Shown piece by piece: positions 34,809 through 45,788 of a DNA stretch of 64,000 nucleotides. The notes under the pieces were generated by a model. That model had not been told where the DNA came from and did not search any database. It saw only the letters and a program-made list of their open reading frames with translations. A program made the translations under genes and the position numbers. The stretch comes from Rugosimonospora africana (lineage in GTDB: Bacteria > Actinomycetota > Actinomycetes > Mycobacteriales > Micromonosporaceae): assembly GCF_016862975.1 (NCBI RefSeq), contig NZ_BONZ01000051.1, positions 1 through 64,000 of the forward strand. Direction: 5' to 3'. Position 1 is the stretch's first letter. Every line of letters starts with the position of its first letter.

Positions 34809-36017
34809 GTGTCCATGCGCGAGGAGTGGGATGTCGCCGTCGTCGGCGGCGGGCCGGCCGGGCTGGCCGCGGCGATCACCGCGGCGACCGCCGGCGCCCG
34901 AACGGTTGTCCTGGAACGGTCGCGGTACCCCCGCTACAAGACTTGCGGCGGCGGCCTGATCGGAGCGTCGCTGGCAACCGTCGCACCCTGGATCACCGTC
35001 CCCTCCCGCGACCACATCCACGCGGTGACCGCCACGCACGACGGTGACCGCGAGTTCAGCCGGGAGGACACCACCCGGCCGCTGCTGGAGATGGTGCTGC
35101 GCGACGAGTTCGACGACGCCCTGCGCAAGGCCGCCGCCGAGGCCGGGGCCAGCATCCGCGAGGACTCCATGGTGCGCGCGATCGACCATGACGGCGGCCA
35201 GGCCGTCGCACGGCTGGCCGGTGGCGAGCAGGTACGGGCGCGGGTCCTCGTGGGTACCGACGGATCGGGGGGCGTCAGCGCCCGGCACGCCGGCGTCGAG
35301 TTCGAGCAGGTCGACCTCGGCCTGGAGGTGGAGGTTCCGGTACCCGAGCCGGTCCGGCACCGGTGGCGCGGCAGGCTCCAGCTCGACTGGGGACCCATCC
35401 CCGGCTCGTACGGCTGGGTGTTCCCCAAGTCCGACCGGCTCACCGTCGGCGTCATCGCCGCCCGCGGCCAGGGCGACGGCACCCGCGCGTACCTGCGGCG
35501 GTTCGTCGACCGGCTCGGACTGGCCGGGTACCCGCCGGTGCACGACTCCGGGCACCTGACCCGGTGCCGTACCCTCGACTCCCCCCTGCGCAAGGGCCGC
35601 GTCCTCGTCGCCGGTGACGCGGCCGGCCTGCTCGAACCGTGGACCCGCGAGGGGATCAGCTTCGCGCTGCGCTCGGGTACCTTCGCCGGAACCGCCGCGG
35701 CGGCAGCAGCCGGGGCGGCCGACGAGGCGGAGTTCGACCGCGCCCTGGACGGCTACCTTCGCGACGTGGACCGGGTACTGATCCCGGAGATGCGCGCAGG
35801 GCGACGGCTGCTGTCCGCCTTCATGCGGCACCCCGGCCTGTTCCACCGGACGCTGGCCACTCCGCCCGGCTGGCGGGCGTTCACCAAGCTGTGTCGCAGC
35901 GAGGTCAGCTTCGCCGGAGCTGTTGGCCGCCCGGGCGTGCGCACGGCGCTGGCCGCGCTCGGCCGGGGAGGGCGCGACCCGGTGCTGCTCGGCGCCGCCG
36001 GCCGATCGTCCCGCTGA
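34809..36017 (+). CDS. geranylgeranyl-reductase-family FAD oxidoreductase
   Basis: The 402-residue flavoprotein has the N-terminal FAD fold DVAVVGGGPAGLAAAITAATAG and the RYPRYKTCGGGL loop typical of this family (Cys at the conserved place). GTDGSGGVSARHAG lies in the middle, YGWVFPKSDRLTVGVIAA after it, and the second FAD site is VLVAGDAAGLLEPWTREGISFALRSG. Relatives saturate geranylgeranyl chains of lipids, menaquinone or chlorophyll precursors, or oxidise polyketides. The lipid role is inferred. The start is the GTG at 34809; an ATG two codons on is an alternative. Confidence 0.85.
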   Translation: MSMREEWDVAVVGGGPAGLAAAITAATAGARTVVLERSRYPRYKTCGGGLIGASLATVAPWITVPSRDHIHAVTATHDGDREFSREDTTRPLLEMVLRDEFDDALRKAAAEAGASIREDSMVRAIDHDGGQAVARLAGGEQVRARVLVGTDGSGGVSARHAGVEFEQVDLGLEVEVPVPEPVRHRWRGRLQLDWGPIPGSYGWVFPKSDRLTVGVIAARGQGDGTRAYLRRFVDRLGLAGYPPVHDSGHLTRCRTLDSPLRKGRVLVAGDAAGLLEPWTREGISFALRSGTFAGTAAAAAAGAADEAEFDRALDGYLRDVDRVLIPEMRAGRRLLSAFMRHPGLFHRTLATPPGWRAFTKLCRSEVSFAGAVGRPGVRTALAALGRGGRDPVLLGAAGRSSR

Positions 36018-36045
36018 GTCGATCGTCCGCCGAGTCGGCCGGCCC

Positions 36046-36209
36046 GCCGAGCCGGTCCCGCGGGCGGCCGTCGTCTGGCTCCGCCCGCCGAGCCGGTCCC
36101 GCGGGCGGCCGTCGTCCGGCTCTGTCCGCCAAGCCGGTGCCGCGGGCGGCCGTCGTCCGGCTCTGTCCGCCAAGCCGGTGCCGCGGGCGGCCGTCGTCCG
36201 GCTCCGCCC
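36046..36209. repeat. four tandem copies of a 41-bp unit
   Basis: Copies lie at 36046-36086, 36087-36127, 36128-36168 and 36169-36209. Each runs GCC(G/A)AGCCGGT(C/G)CCGCG, GGCGGCCGTCGTC and (C/T)GGCTC(C/T)G(C/T)CC, differing at only a few positions. There are no spacers, so this is a satellite, not CRISPR. It begins 28 bp after the reductase stop and fills most of the 376-bp convergent gap 36018-36393. Confidence 0.9.
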
Positions 36210-36234
36210 GCCGGGGCAACCCTCCTGCGCCAGC

Positions 36235-36303
36235 CTTTGCTCTGCTTACCCATACGCAACACAAACGGCGTTCGAGTGTTGCCTACAGGTAAGCGGAGCA
36301 AAG
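36235..36303. terminator. compound hairpin between convergent genes
   Basis: The outer arms CTTTGCTCTGCTTACC (36235-36250) and 36288-36303 pair 15 of 16. An inner GCAACAC/GTGTTGC stem (36256-36262 and 36276-36282) lies within the loop. It lies between the reductase gene and the convergent SRPBCC gene and may terminate both. Its arm resembles that of the hairpin at 18292-18357 (both contain TTGCTCTGCYYACC). Confidence 0.65.
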
Positions 36304-36393
36304 CGTCCAGCAGACAACCACCCCGGCAGCCGGCGGCCGGCGGCCCAGCACGCGCCAGGTCGGATCGGGTCGGATCGGGTCGGGCGGCGGGTC

Positions 36394-36870
36394 TCAGACC
36401 TCAAGCCCCGGCGGGCGGTGATCCAGCACGACGGTCAGGACGACGTCGTGTTCGAGCAGCGCCTTGGCCGCGCACAGCACCTTGGTGAAACCGGCGGTCG
36501 AGCCGGTCACGTACGCGACGGCCGTGTCCCCGTCACCACCCACCCCGACCTCAGTGACTTGGACGAACGTGGTGTCGTCCTCCCAGGGCACGAACCGGAA
36601 CTCGACGGTCGTCGGACTGTCCTCGTTCCACTCGAAGACGATCCGGCGGTCCCGCTCGAACTCCTTGACCGAGACCGTGGTCGAGACGCCGTACATCTCC
36701 CAGTCCCACCGCACGCGAGCGCCTGGACCCAGCTCACCGCTGCTCTTGGTGAACCAGAACCTGGTGGTGACGGCCGGGTCGGCGAAGGCCCGGAAGACCT
36801 CCGCGACCGGCCTGCGGATGAGCATGTCGGCGGCCACGGTCGGGGTACCGGTCAGGGTGAGCTCACTCAT
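36394..36870 (-). CDS. SRPBCC-domain protein (AHSA1-like)
   Basis: A 158-residue START-like protein. It has the AHSA1/Aha1-type pattern IRRPVAEVFRAFADPAVTTRFWF, ARVRWDWEMYGVSTTVSVKEFERDRRIVFEW and a C-terminal helix (GSTAGFTKVLCAAKALLEH). Such domains bind hydrophobic ligands or proteins. The ATG at 36870 overlaps the stop of the upstream ArsR-SRPBCC fusion (ATGA), so the two are one operon and probably under the same ArsR control. Confidence 0.85.
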   Translation of the reverse strand: MSELTLTGTPTVAADMLIRRPVAEVFRAFADPAVTTRFWFTKSSGELGPGARVRWDWEMYGVSTTVSVKEFERDRRIVFEWNEDSPTTVEFRFVPWEDDTTFVQVTEVGVGGDGDTAVAYVTGSTAGFTKVLCAAKALLEHDVVLTVVLDHRPPGLEV

Positions 36871-37709
36871 GTCACACGACCTCCTGGGTCATTCGGGTTC
36901 GGTACCGCCGGAAGGGTCTCGCCCGTCTCCAGCAGGGTCTTCAGGTTGGACAGCAGGTGCGGCCATCCCTGGCCGACCATCCGCACCACGGTGCCGTCGG
37001 GGTCGAGGTCGTCGTGGACGACCGTCAGCTTCACCATCCGGCCGTGCGGCTCGATGTCGAACGTCACCTTCGACCGGCTCTCGCCGCGCAACCGCCCGAG
37101 CAGCTCGTCGTCGAACCCGTGCGCCCGCGCCCACTCCGGTGTGAAGGTGTGCCACGTGTAGGACAGCCGACGGTACGGTTCGGCTTCGAGGACAACCTGA
37201 GCGGGATCGGCGATCTTCACGCCGTTTTCCTCCCAGACCATCGGCGATCCGGCCGACCAGTCGGTCTCGAAGGCCACGCCCCAGTACCGGCGGGTGAACG
37301 CCGGGTCGGTCAGCGCCGCCCAGAGCCGTTCCGGCGTGGTGTTGACGTAGGTGGTGTAGACGAATCCGGGATCGGGCATCGGTTCCTGCTCCAGTGCGGT
37401 CTTCAGGTCGGCGAGCGCGCGCACCCGTTCGCGGTTGTACCGGTCGATCCAGCGCTCGCTGATGGCGTTGATGGGTGCGGCGTTCAGGTAGTGCAACTTC
37501 TCCCGACCGCGCCACACCGTGGTCACCAGGTCGGCCGCCTCCAGCACGGCCAGGTGCTTGCTGACGGACTGCCGGGCCATGTCCAGCCCGACGCACAGCT
37601 CGCGCAGGGTCTGCCCGTTGCGGTCGTTCAGGCTGTCCAGCAACCGACGGCGGCTCGCGTCGGCGAGCGCCCTGAAGACCTCATCCACCTCGGTGACCAC
37701 TCCCAACAT
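36867..37709 (-). CDS. ArsR-type regulator fused to an SRPBCC domain
   Basis: The ~280-residue protein has an N-terminal ArsR winged helix (VFRALADASRRRLLDSLNDR, then LRELCVGLDMARQSVSKHLAVLEAADLVTTVWRGREKLHYL), residues ~1-95. It continues into an AHSA1-like domain (FVYTTYVNTTPERLWAALTDPAFTRRYWGVAF to the C-terminus). No metal-sensing Cys motif is present, so the fused domain or the partner protein probably senses the signal. The ATG at 37709 follows the palindrome at 37719-37745. A GTG at 37733 lies inside the palindrome and is less likely. Confidence 0.85.
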   Translation of the reverse strand: MLGVVTEVDEVFRALADASRRRLLDSLNDRNGQTLRELCVGLDMARQSVSKHLAVLEAADLVTTVWRGREKLHYLNAAPINAISERWIDRYNRERVRALADLKTALEQEPMPDPGFVYTTYVNTTPERLWAALTDPAFTRRYWGVAFETDWSAGSPMVWEENGVKIADPAQVVLEAEPYRRLSYTWHTFTPEWARAHGFDDELLGRLRGESRSKVTFDIEPHGRMVKLTVVHDDLDPDGTVVRMVGQGWPHLLSNLKTLLETGETLPAVPNPNDPGGRVT

Positions 37710-37718
37710 GCAGCCTCG

Positions 37719-37745
37719 TGGCTGCCTGTTCACGATAGGCAGCCA
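37719..37745. promoter_or_regulatory. operator-like inverted repeat upstream of the ArsR-SRPBCC operon
   Basis: TGGCTGCCT-N9-AGGCAGCCA is a perfect 9-bp inverted repeat ending 9 nt before the ATG at 37709. This is the expected place for an autoregulatory ArsR site. Confidence 0.65.
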
Positions 37746-37773
37746 GACGGGTGCATGTCAACGGCGGAAGGTG

Positions 37774-38385
37774 TTAGAGGACTTTCCCGCTCGGGCGGGT
37801 ACGGGGGACGTGCCGCCGGTACACGCTGACCGTCGGGTCGCCCGCGATCCAGAAGCGCCACGGCAGGTCGTGCGCGCCGGTCACCCCGACCCGGGGCCCC
37901 GCCACGATCTCGCCAACCGGACCGTCCGGCGGCACCAGCAGCCCTGGCCCGCGGCCGTCGAGCAGATTCGTGCCGTAGAACGTGCGGTCGATGCCCAGCG
38001 CCGAACACAGCCGCGCCGGCCCGCGGGCCAGGTCGACGTCCCGGCGCACCGCCGTACGGCGGGCTCGCGCCGCATCGAGGCCGTCCACCACGGACCCGGC
38101 CCGCAGCAGTACCGCGGATGCTTCGCCCTCCACGCCGCACACGACGTTCATGCACCAATGCATTCCGTACGTGAAGTACACGTAGGCGTACCCGGCCGGA
38201 CCGAACATCACCTCGTTGCGAGGGGTACGCCCCCGGTGCGCGTGCGACGCCGGATCCAGCCCGGTACCCGAGTACGCCTCCACCTCGGTCAGCCGTACGG
38301 TGACCCCGCCCGCGGACAGCCGGCACCCGAGCAGCCCCCGGGCGGCCCGCTCGACCGGGCCGGCCAGTAACTCGACGAGGTTCAG
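37774..38385 (-). CDS. 3-methyladenine DNA glycosylase (AAG/MPG family)
   Basis: The ~203-residue enzyme removes alkylated bases. [30 protein letters not shown] carries the catalytic Glu and the family signature. [17 protein letters not shown], then [21 protein letters not shown] and [19 protein letters not shown] complete it. The conserved first ~35 residues ([19 protein letters not shown] to VTVRLTEVE) have no ATG, GTG or TTG start in frame. The only plausible initiation is CTG at 38385 (CTGAAC), overlapping the argH stop TGA. A GTG at 38283 would delete that conserved part. It is probably translated after argH by coupling. Confidence 0.8.
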   Translation of the reverse strand: MNLVELLAGPVERAARGLLGCRLSAGGVTVRLTEVEAYSGTGLDPASHAHRGRTPRNEVMFGPAGYAYVYFTYGMHWCMNVVCGVEGEASAVLLRAGSVVDGLDAARARRTAVRRDVDLARGPARLCSALGIDRTFYGTNLLDGRGPGLLVPPDGPVGEIVAGPRVGVTGAHDLPWRFWIAGDPTVSVYRRHVPRTRPSGKVL

Positions 38386-39839
38386 CGGGGTACCACCCGC
38401 TCGCTCGCCCAGCCGCGCCAGCCGTCGAGCCGGTCCTGCACGCCGACCAGCTGGTCGGCCACCGGCCCGGGCCCGGTCGACCCCGGGGTGCGGCGGGCGG
38501 CCAGCGCCCCCCGTACCGACAGCACCTCCCGCACCTGCGGGCTCAGCTCCGGCGACACCGCCGCGAGGTCCTCATCGGACACCTCTTCCAGCGCGCACTC
38601 GCGGGCGGCGGCCAGCGCGACCAACCGTCCGGTGATCTCGTGCGCGTCCCGGAACGGTACGCCCCGCTGCACCAGCCAGTCGGCGACCTCGGTCGCCAGC
38701 GTGTACCCCTGCGGAGCCGCGGCGACCAGCCGATCCACCCGTACCGTCATCGTGGAGATCATCCCGGCCAGCGCGGGCAGCACGAGTTCCAGGGTGTCCA
38801 CCGCGTCGAAGACCGGCTCCTTGTCCTCCTGCATGTCCCGGTCGTAGGCCAGCGGCAGCCCCTTGAGCATGGTGAGCACCGAGACCAGCCCGCCGATCAG
38901 CCGGCCGGTCTTACCCCGGGCCAGCTCGGCGATGTCCGAGTTCTTCTTCTGCGGCATGATCGAGGAGCCGGTCGCGAACCCGTCGTCCAGCTCGACCCAG
39001 CCGAACTCCGGCGTCGTCCACAGCACGACCTCCTCGCCGAGCCGGGACAGGTGCACGCCGGCGAGGGCGAGCACGAACAGCAGTTCGGCGACGAAGTCGC
39101 GGTCGGCCACCGCGTCGATCGAGTTCGGCGCGGCCTGCTCGAAGCCCAGTTCCTTGGCCACCTGTACCGGATCCAGCGGCAGCGACGAGCCGGCCAGCGC
39201 CCCCGCGCCCAGCGGGCTGACCGCCGCCCGGCGGTCCCAGTCGCGCAGCCGGTCGAGGTCGCGCAGCAGCGCCTGGACGTGCGCCAGCAACTGGTGGCCG
39301 AACGTGATCGGCTGGGCGTGCTGGAGGTGGGTCATGCCGGGCGCGGGCGTGTCCACGTGCCGCTCGGCCTGTTCGGTCAGCGCGTCGGCCAACTCCACCA
39401 CGCGGGCGGCCACACCCCGGGCGTGGTCGCGGAGGTAGAGCCGCAGGTCGGTGGCCACCTGGTCGTTACGCGACCGGCCGGCGCGCAGCTTGCCACCGAG
39501 CGCGCCGAGGCGCTCCAGCAGGCCGCGCTCCAGCGCGGTGTGCACGTCCTCGTCATCCACCGTCGGCCGGAACTCGCCGGAAGCGCAGGCCGCCTCCAGG
39601 TCGTCGAGGGCGGCCAGCATGCGGCCGAGTTCGTCGGCGGACAGCAGCCCGGCGCGGGCCAGCACCCGGGCGTGTGCCCGGGAACCGGCCAGGTCGTAGG
39701 GGGCCAGCCGCCAGTCGAACTGGACGCTGACGGACAACCGGGCCAGTGCTTCGGCCGGACCGCCGGCGAAGCGCCCGCCCCACAGCCGGGTCGAGCCTTC
39801 GGTGAGTGACTGATCGTTCACGTTGGCTATTGTGCTCAC
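38382..39839 (-). CDS. argH: argininosuccinate lyase
   Basis: The 485-residue product cleaves argininosuccinate to arginine and fumarate. The fumarase/aspartase signature [12 protein letters not shown] is near residue 290, with [13 protein letters not shown] at the N-terminus and the [14 protein letters not shown] segment in the middle. It is the last arg gene of the operon; argG is not in the window. The start may be GTG 39839 or GTG 39821 (MNDQSLTEG); the former is used here. It lies 47 bp after argR, so it may have its own translation signals. Confidence 0.93.
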   Translation of the reverse strand: MSTIANVNDQSLTEGSTRLWGGRFAGGPAEALARLSVSVQFDWRLAPYDLAGSRAHARVLARAGLLSADELGRMLAALDDLEAACASGEFRPTVDDEDVHTALERGLLERLGALGGKLRAGRSRNDQVATDLRLYLRDHARGVAARVVELADALTEQAERHVDTPAPGMTHLQHAQPITFGHQLLAHVQALLRDLDRLRDWDRRAAVSPLGAGALAGSSLPLDPVQVAKELGFEQAAPNSIDAVADRDFVAELLFVLALAGVHLSRLGEEVVLWTTPEFGWVELDDGFATGSSIMPQKKNSDIAELARGKTGRLIGGLVSVLTMLKGLPLAYDRDMQEDKEPVFDAVDTLELVLPALAGMISTMTVRVDRLVAAAPQGYTLATEVADWLVQRGVPFRDAHEITGRLVALAAARECALEEVSDEDLAAVSPELSPQVREVLSVRGALAARRTPGSTGPGPVADQLVGVQDRLDGWRGWASERVVPR

Positions 39840-39886
39840 CGCTCCGGGAGCCCCGCATCCCGGGCCTGGGCCAGAAGGCCGCTCAT

Positions 39887-42550
<2,664 letters not shown>

Positions 42551-42554
<4 letters not shown>

Positions 42555-43453
42555 GAGGGAACCACCATCGTTCCGAACCCTTCCGAGGTGAAGACTTCCA
42601 GCAGAGTTGAGTGGGCGACCCGGCCGTCGACGACGTGGGCCGCGGGTACGCCGCCGCGCACCGCGCGCAGGCAGGCTTCCATCTTCGGGACCATGCCCGA
42701 TTCCAGGCGCGGCAGCAGTTCGGCCAGCGCGTCAGTGCCGATCTGCGAGATCAGGCTCGACTCGTCCGGCCAGGACGCGTAGAGCCCGGTGACATCGGTC
42801 AGCACCACCAGCTTGCGGGCGCGCAGCGCGACGGCCAGCGCCGCCGCGGCGGTGTCCGCGTTCAGGTTGTGCAGGACGCCATCCGCGTCGGGCGCGACCG
42901 TGGACACCACCGGGATCCGCCCGGCCGCGATGAGATCGGCGACCGCGGAGACGTTGACCGCGTCCACGTCGCCCACCTGACCGACGTCCACCGGCTCACC
43001 GTCCACATAGGCCGGTCGGCGTACGGCGGTGAACAGCCGGGCGTCCTCACCGGACAGACCGACCGCGTACGGGCCATGCTCGTTGATCAGACCGACCAGT
43101 TCCCGGCCGACCTGACCGACCAGCACCATCCGGACCACGTCCATCGCCTCGGGCGTGGTGACCCGCAGCCCGCCGCGGAACTCGCTCTGGATGCCCAGCC
43201 GGCTCAGCATCGCCGAGATCTGCGGCCCGCCGCCGTGCACCACGACCGGCCTGAGCCCGACGTAGCGCAGGAACACCATGTCGGCGGCGAAGTGGCGGCG
43301 CAGCTCCGGTGAGGTCATCGCGTTGCCGCCGTACTTGATGACGATGGTGGCCCCGTGGAACCGGGCCAGCCACGGCAGCGCCTCGATCAGCGTGGCCGCC
43401 TTGGTCTGTGCGGCCGCCAGATCCCGGGTCAGCAGGCTCTCCACGGCGCTCAC
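42551..43453 (-). CDS. argB: acetylglutamate kinase
   Basis: The ~300-residue kinase carries out the second step of arginine synthesis. ATP and substrate loops are VIKYGGNAM near residue 40 and [11 protein letters not shown] near residue 73, followed by [16 protein letters not shown]. The C-terminal [17 protein letters not shown] includes the Lys that contacts ATP. It is probably feedback-inhibited by arginine (FRGG-x-R motif and N-terminal helix). The GTG start at 43453 overlaps the argJ stop (GTGA). Confidence 0.94.
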
Positions 43454-44700
43454 GACGAGTACGCCGAGTTCTCGTGCACGTACGCCAGCGACAGGTCGTT
43501 GGTCCAGATGGTCGCCTCGTGTCCACCGGCGTGCAGGTCCACCGTTATCGTCACCGCCCGTCCGGTCAGGTCCACTGTGGACCGGTCCTCGGCCGCGCAG
43601 CCGCCCCGGCACACCCACACCCCGTTGACGGCGACGTCGACCCGGTCGGCCTCGAACGCGGCGTCCGTGGTGCCGACCGCGGCGATGATGCGTCCCCAGT
43701 TCGGGTCGTTGCCGAACAGCGCGGTCTTCACCAGGTTGTTGCGCGCCACCGTCCGGCCGACCTCGAGGGCGTCGGCCTCGCTCGCCGCCCCGGTCACCTC
43801 GATGGCGATGTCCTTGGTGGAGCCCTCGGCGTCGGCCAGCAGCGCGGCAGCCAGGTCGTGGCAGGCGGCCGTCACCGCGGCGGTCAGCTCGGCCTGCTCC
43901 GGGGCGATGCCGGAGGCGCCGGAAGCCAGCAGCAGCACGGTGTCGTTGGTGGACATGCAGCCGTCGGAGTCGACCCGGTCGAAACTCACCCGGGTCGCCT
44001 CGCGCAGCGCGGTGTCCAGGGTCGCCGCGTCCGCGACGGCGTCGGTGGTGAGCACCACCAGCATCGTCGCCAGGCCGGGAGCCAGCATGCCGGCACCCTT
44101 CGCCATCCCGCCGACGCACCAGCCGCCACCGGCGTCGCTACCGCCGCCGCCCGCGACCACCGTGGTCTTCGGCCTCGTGTCGGTCGTCATGATGGCCCGC
44201 GCCGCCGGCCCGCCGCCGTTGCCGGACAGTTCCCCGGCCGCGGTCTCGACGCCGCGCAGCAGGCTGTCCATCGGCAGCCGCTCGCCGATCAGCCCGGTCG
44301 AGCAGACCGCCACCTCGCCGGCCCCGACCTCGACGCCGGCCGGCGCCCCGCTCAGTACCCGCGCCGCGTGCTCCGCGGTCGCGTGCGTGTCCTGGAAGCC
44401 CGGCGCGCCGGTGCAGGCGTTGGCGCCGCCGGAGTTGAGCACCACCGCGTGTACCACCCCGCCGCGCAGCACCTGCTGGCTCCACAGCACCGGCGCCGCC
44501 TTGACCCGGTTGGCGGTGAACACCCCGGCCGCCGCCGCGGCCGGACCGTCGTTGACGACCAGCGCGAGGTCCAGCGCTCCGCTGGCCTTGATCCCGGCGG
44601 CCACCCCGGCCGCGCGGAACCCCCGGGCGGCGGTCACGCCCGCCGCCGATCCGTCGCCGGCGGCGGCGGTCGCTTCCTCGGTCCCGACGACCCCGGTCAC
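43450..44700 (-). CDS. argJ: bifunctional ornithine acetyltransferase / N-acetylglutamate synthase
   Basis: The 416-residue autoprocessed enzyme recycles the acetyl group. The self-cleavage motif [21 protein letters not shown] contains the nucleophilic Thr in ATML, and [13 protein letters not shown] closes the active site. The N-terminus begins with a GTG overlapping the argC stop (GTGA at 44697-44700). That choice gives a ~40-residue start rich in Ala/Gly, which is longer than in some homologues. Confidence 0.93.
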   Translation of the reverse strand: MTGVVGTEEATAAAGDGSAAGVTAARGFRAAGVAAGIKASGALDLALVVNDGPAAAAAGVFTANRVKAAPVLWSQQVLRGGVVHAVVLNSGGANACTGAPGFQDTHATAEHAARVLSGAPAGVEVGAGEVAVCSTGLIGERLPMDSLLRGVETAAGELSGNGGGPAARAIMTTDTRPKTTVVAGGGGSDAGGGWCVGGMAKGAGMLAPGLATMLVVLTTDAVADAATLDTALREATRVSFDRVDSDGCMSTNDTVLLLASGASGIAPEQAELTAAVTAACHDLAAALLADAEGSTKDIAIEVTGAASEADALEVGRTVARNNLVKTALFGNDPNWGRIIAAVGTTDAAFEADRVDVAVNGVWVCRGGCAAEDRSTVDLTGRAVTITVDLHAGGHEATIWTNDLSLAYVHENSAYSS

Positions 44701-45713
44701 GGCGCCAGCCCGTTCGCGGTCAGGCCGGCGGTCTCGGTCAGGCCGAGCATCAGGTTCGCGCACTGGACAGCCTGCCCGGCCGCGCCCTTGCCCAGGTTGT
44801 CGATGGCGGACACCACCACGATGCGCCCCGAGTCCACGTCGATCGTGGCCTGCAGGTGCGCGGCGTTCGAACCGAACGTCGCGGCCGTGTGCGGCCAGGC
44901 CCCCGCGGGCAGTACCCGCACGAACGGCTCCCCCTGGTACGCCTCGGCCAGCGCCGCGCCCACGTCGGCGGCGGTAACGCCTGCCGAGACCGGCCGGGCG
45001 GTGACCGTGGCCAGGATGCCCCGCGGCATCGGCGCCAGCACCGGGGTCAGCGACAGCGTGTGCGCCCCGGTGGCCTGCTTGATCTCCGGTACGTGCTGGT
45101 GCGCACCGACCTTGTACGGCGACAGGTCGCCCATCACCTCACTGGCCAGCAGGTGCGGCTTGAGTCCCCGCCCCGCCCCGGAGGTACCCGACGAAGCGAC
45201 CACCACCACATCGTCGGGGTCCGCGATCCCGGCCGCGATCAGCGGGGCGAGCGCGAGGATGACCGACACCGCGTAGCAGCCGGTGTTCGCCACCCGCGAC
45301 GCGGCCGCGATGGCCGCACGCTGCCCGGGAAGCTCCGGAAGCCCGTAGGTCCAGGTGCCGGAGTGCGGCCCGCCGTAGTACCGCGCCCACTGGCCGGCGT
45401 CCCGCAGCCGGTGATCGGCGCCCAGGTCGACGATCTTCGTCTGCGGCGCAAGCGCGGCCGCCAGGGCTCCCGACTCGCCGTGCGGCAGGGCCAGGAAGAC
45501 CAGGTCGGCGCTCGCCAGCGCGTCCGGATCGGTCTCGGTCAGGACGAGGTCGGCCAGACTGACCAGATTCGGGTGTACCGCCCCCAAAGGGGCACCCGCC
45601 TGGCTGTGCGCGGTCGCCGCCACCACCTCGACCTCGGGGTGCCCGGCCAGCAGGCGCAGCAGCTCACCCCCGGCGTACCCGCTGGCGCCCGCGACCGCCA
45701 CTCGCGCACCCAT
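44697..45713 (-). CDS. argC: N-acetyl-gamma-glutamyl-phosphate reductase
   Basis: The 338-residue NADP-dependent reductase is the first gene of the operon. The nucleotide loop is GASGYAGGELLRLLAGHPEV at the N-terminus, and the catalytic Cys is in VANTGCYAVSVIL near residue 150. GTSGAGRGLKPHLLASEVM and a His-containing C-terminal segment complete the family pattern. GGGAGG lies 5 nt before the ATG at 45713, and ARG-box-like repeats are directly upstream. Confidence 0.95.
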   Translation of the reverse strand: MGARVAVAGASGYAGGELLRLLAGHPEVEVVAATAHSQAGAPLGAVHPNLVSLADLVLTETDPDALASADLVFLALPHGESGALAAALAPQTKIVDLGADHRLRDAGQWARYYGGPHSGTWTYGLPELPGQRAAIAAASRVANTGCYAVSVILALAPLIAAGIADPDDVVVVASSGTSGAGRGLKPHLLASEVMGDLSPYKVGAHQHVPEIKQATGAHTLSLTPVLAPMPRGILATVTARPVSAGVTAADVGAALAEAYQGEPFVRVLPAGAWPHTAATFGSNAAHLQATIDVDSGRIVVVSAIDNLGKGAAGQAVQCANLMLGLTETAGLTANGLAP

Positions 45714-45760
45714 GCATCCTCCCTCGCATCGCTATGCAAGGGAGCGTATCAGCATGCATC
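45712..45760. promoter_or_regulatory. ARG-box-like palindromes upstream of argC
   Basis: ATGCAT overlaps the argC start (45712-45717), GCAT-CGCT-ATGC lies at 45726-45737 and GCATGCAT at 45752-45759. Centres of the last two are about 23 bp apart, on the same face of the helix. They resemble the TGCAT-type ARG boxes of Streptomyces and are the expected target of ArgR. Their overlap with the promoter and ribosome site would block the operon. Confidence 0.6.
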
Positions 45761-45788
45761 GCGCCCGCTCAACCACGACCCGGGGGTA

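Noticed and set aside
36046-36209. CRISPR array
   Set aside because: The 41-bp units are directly abutting with no spacers and no cas genes are near.
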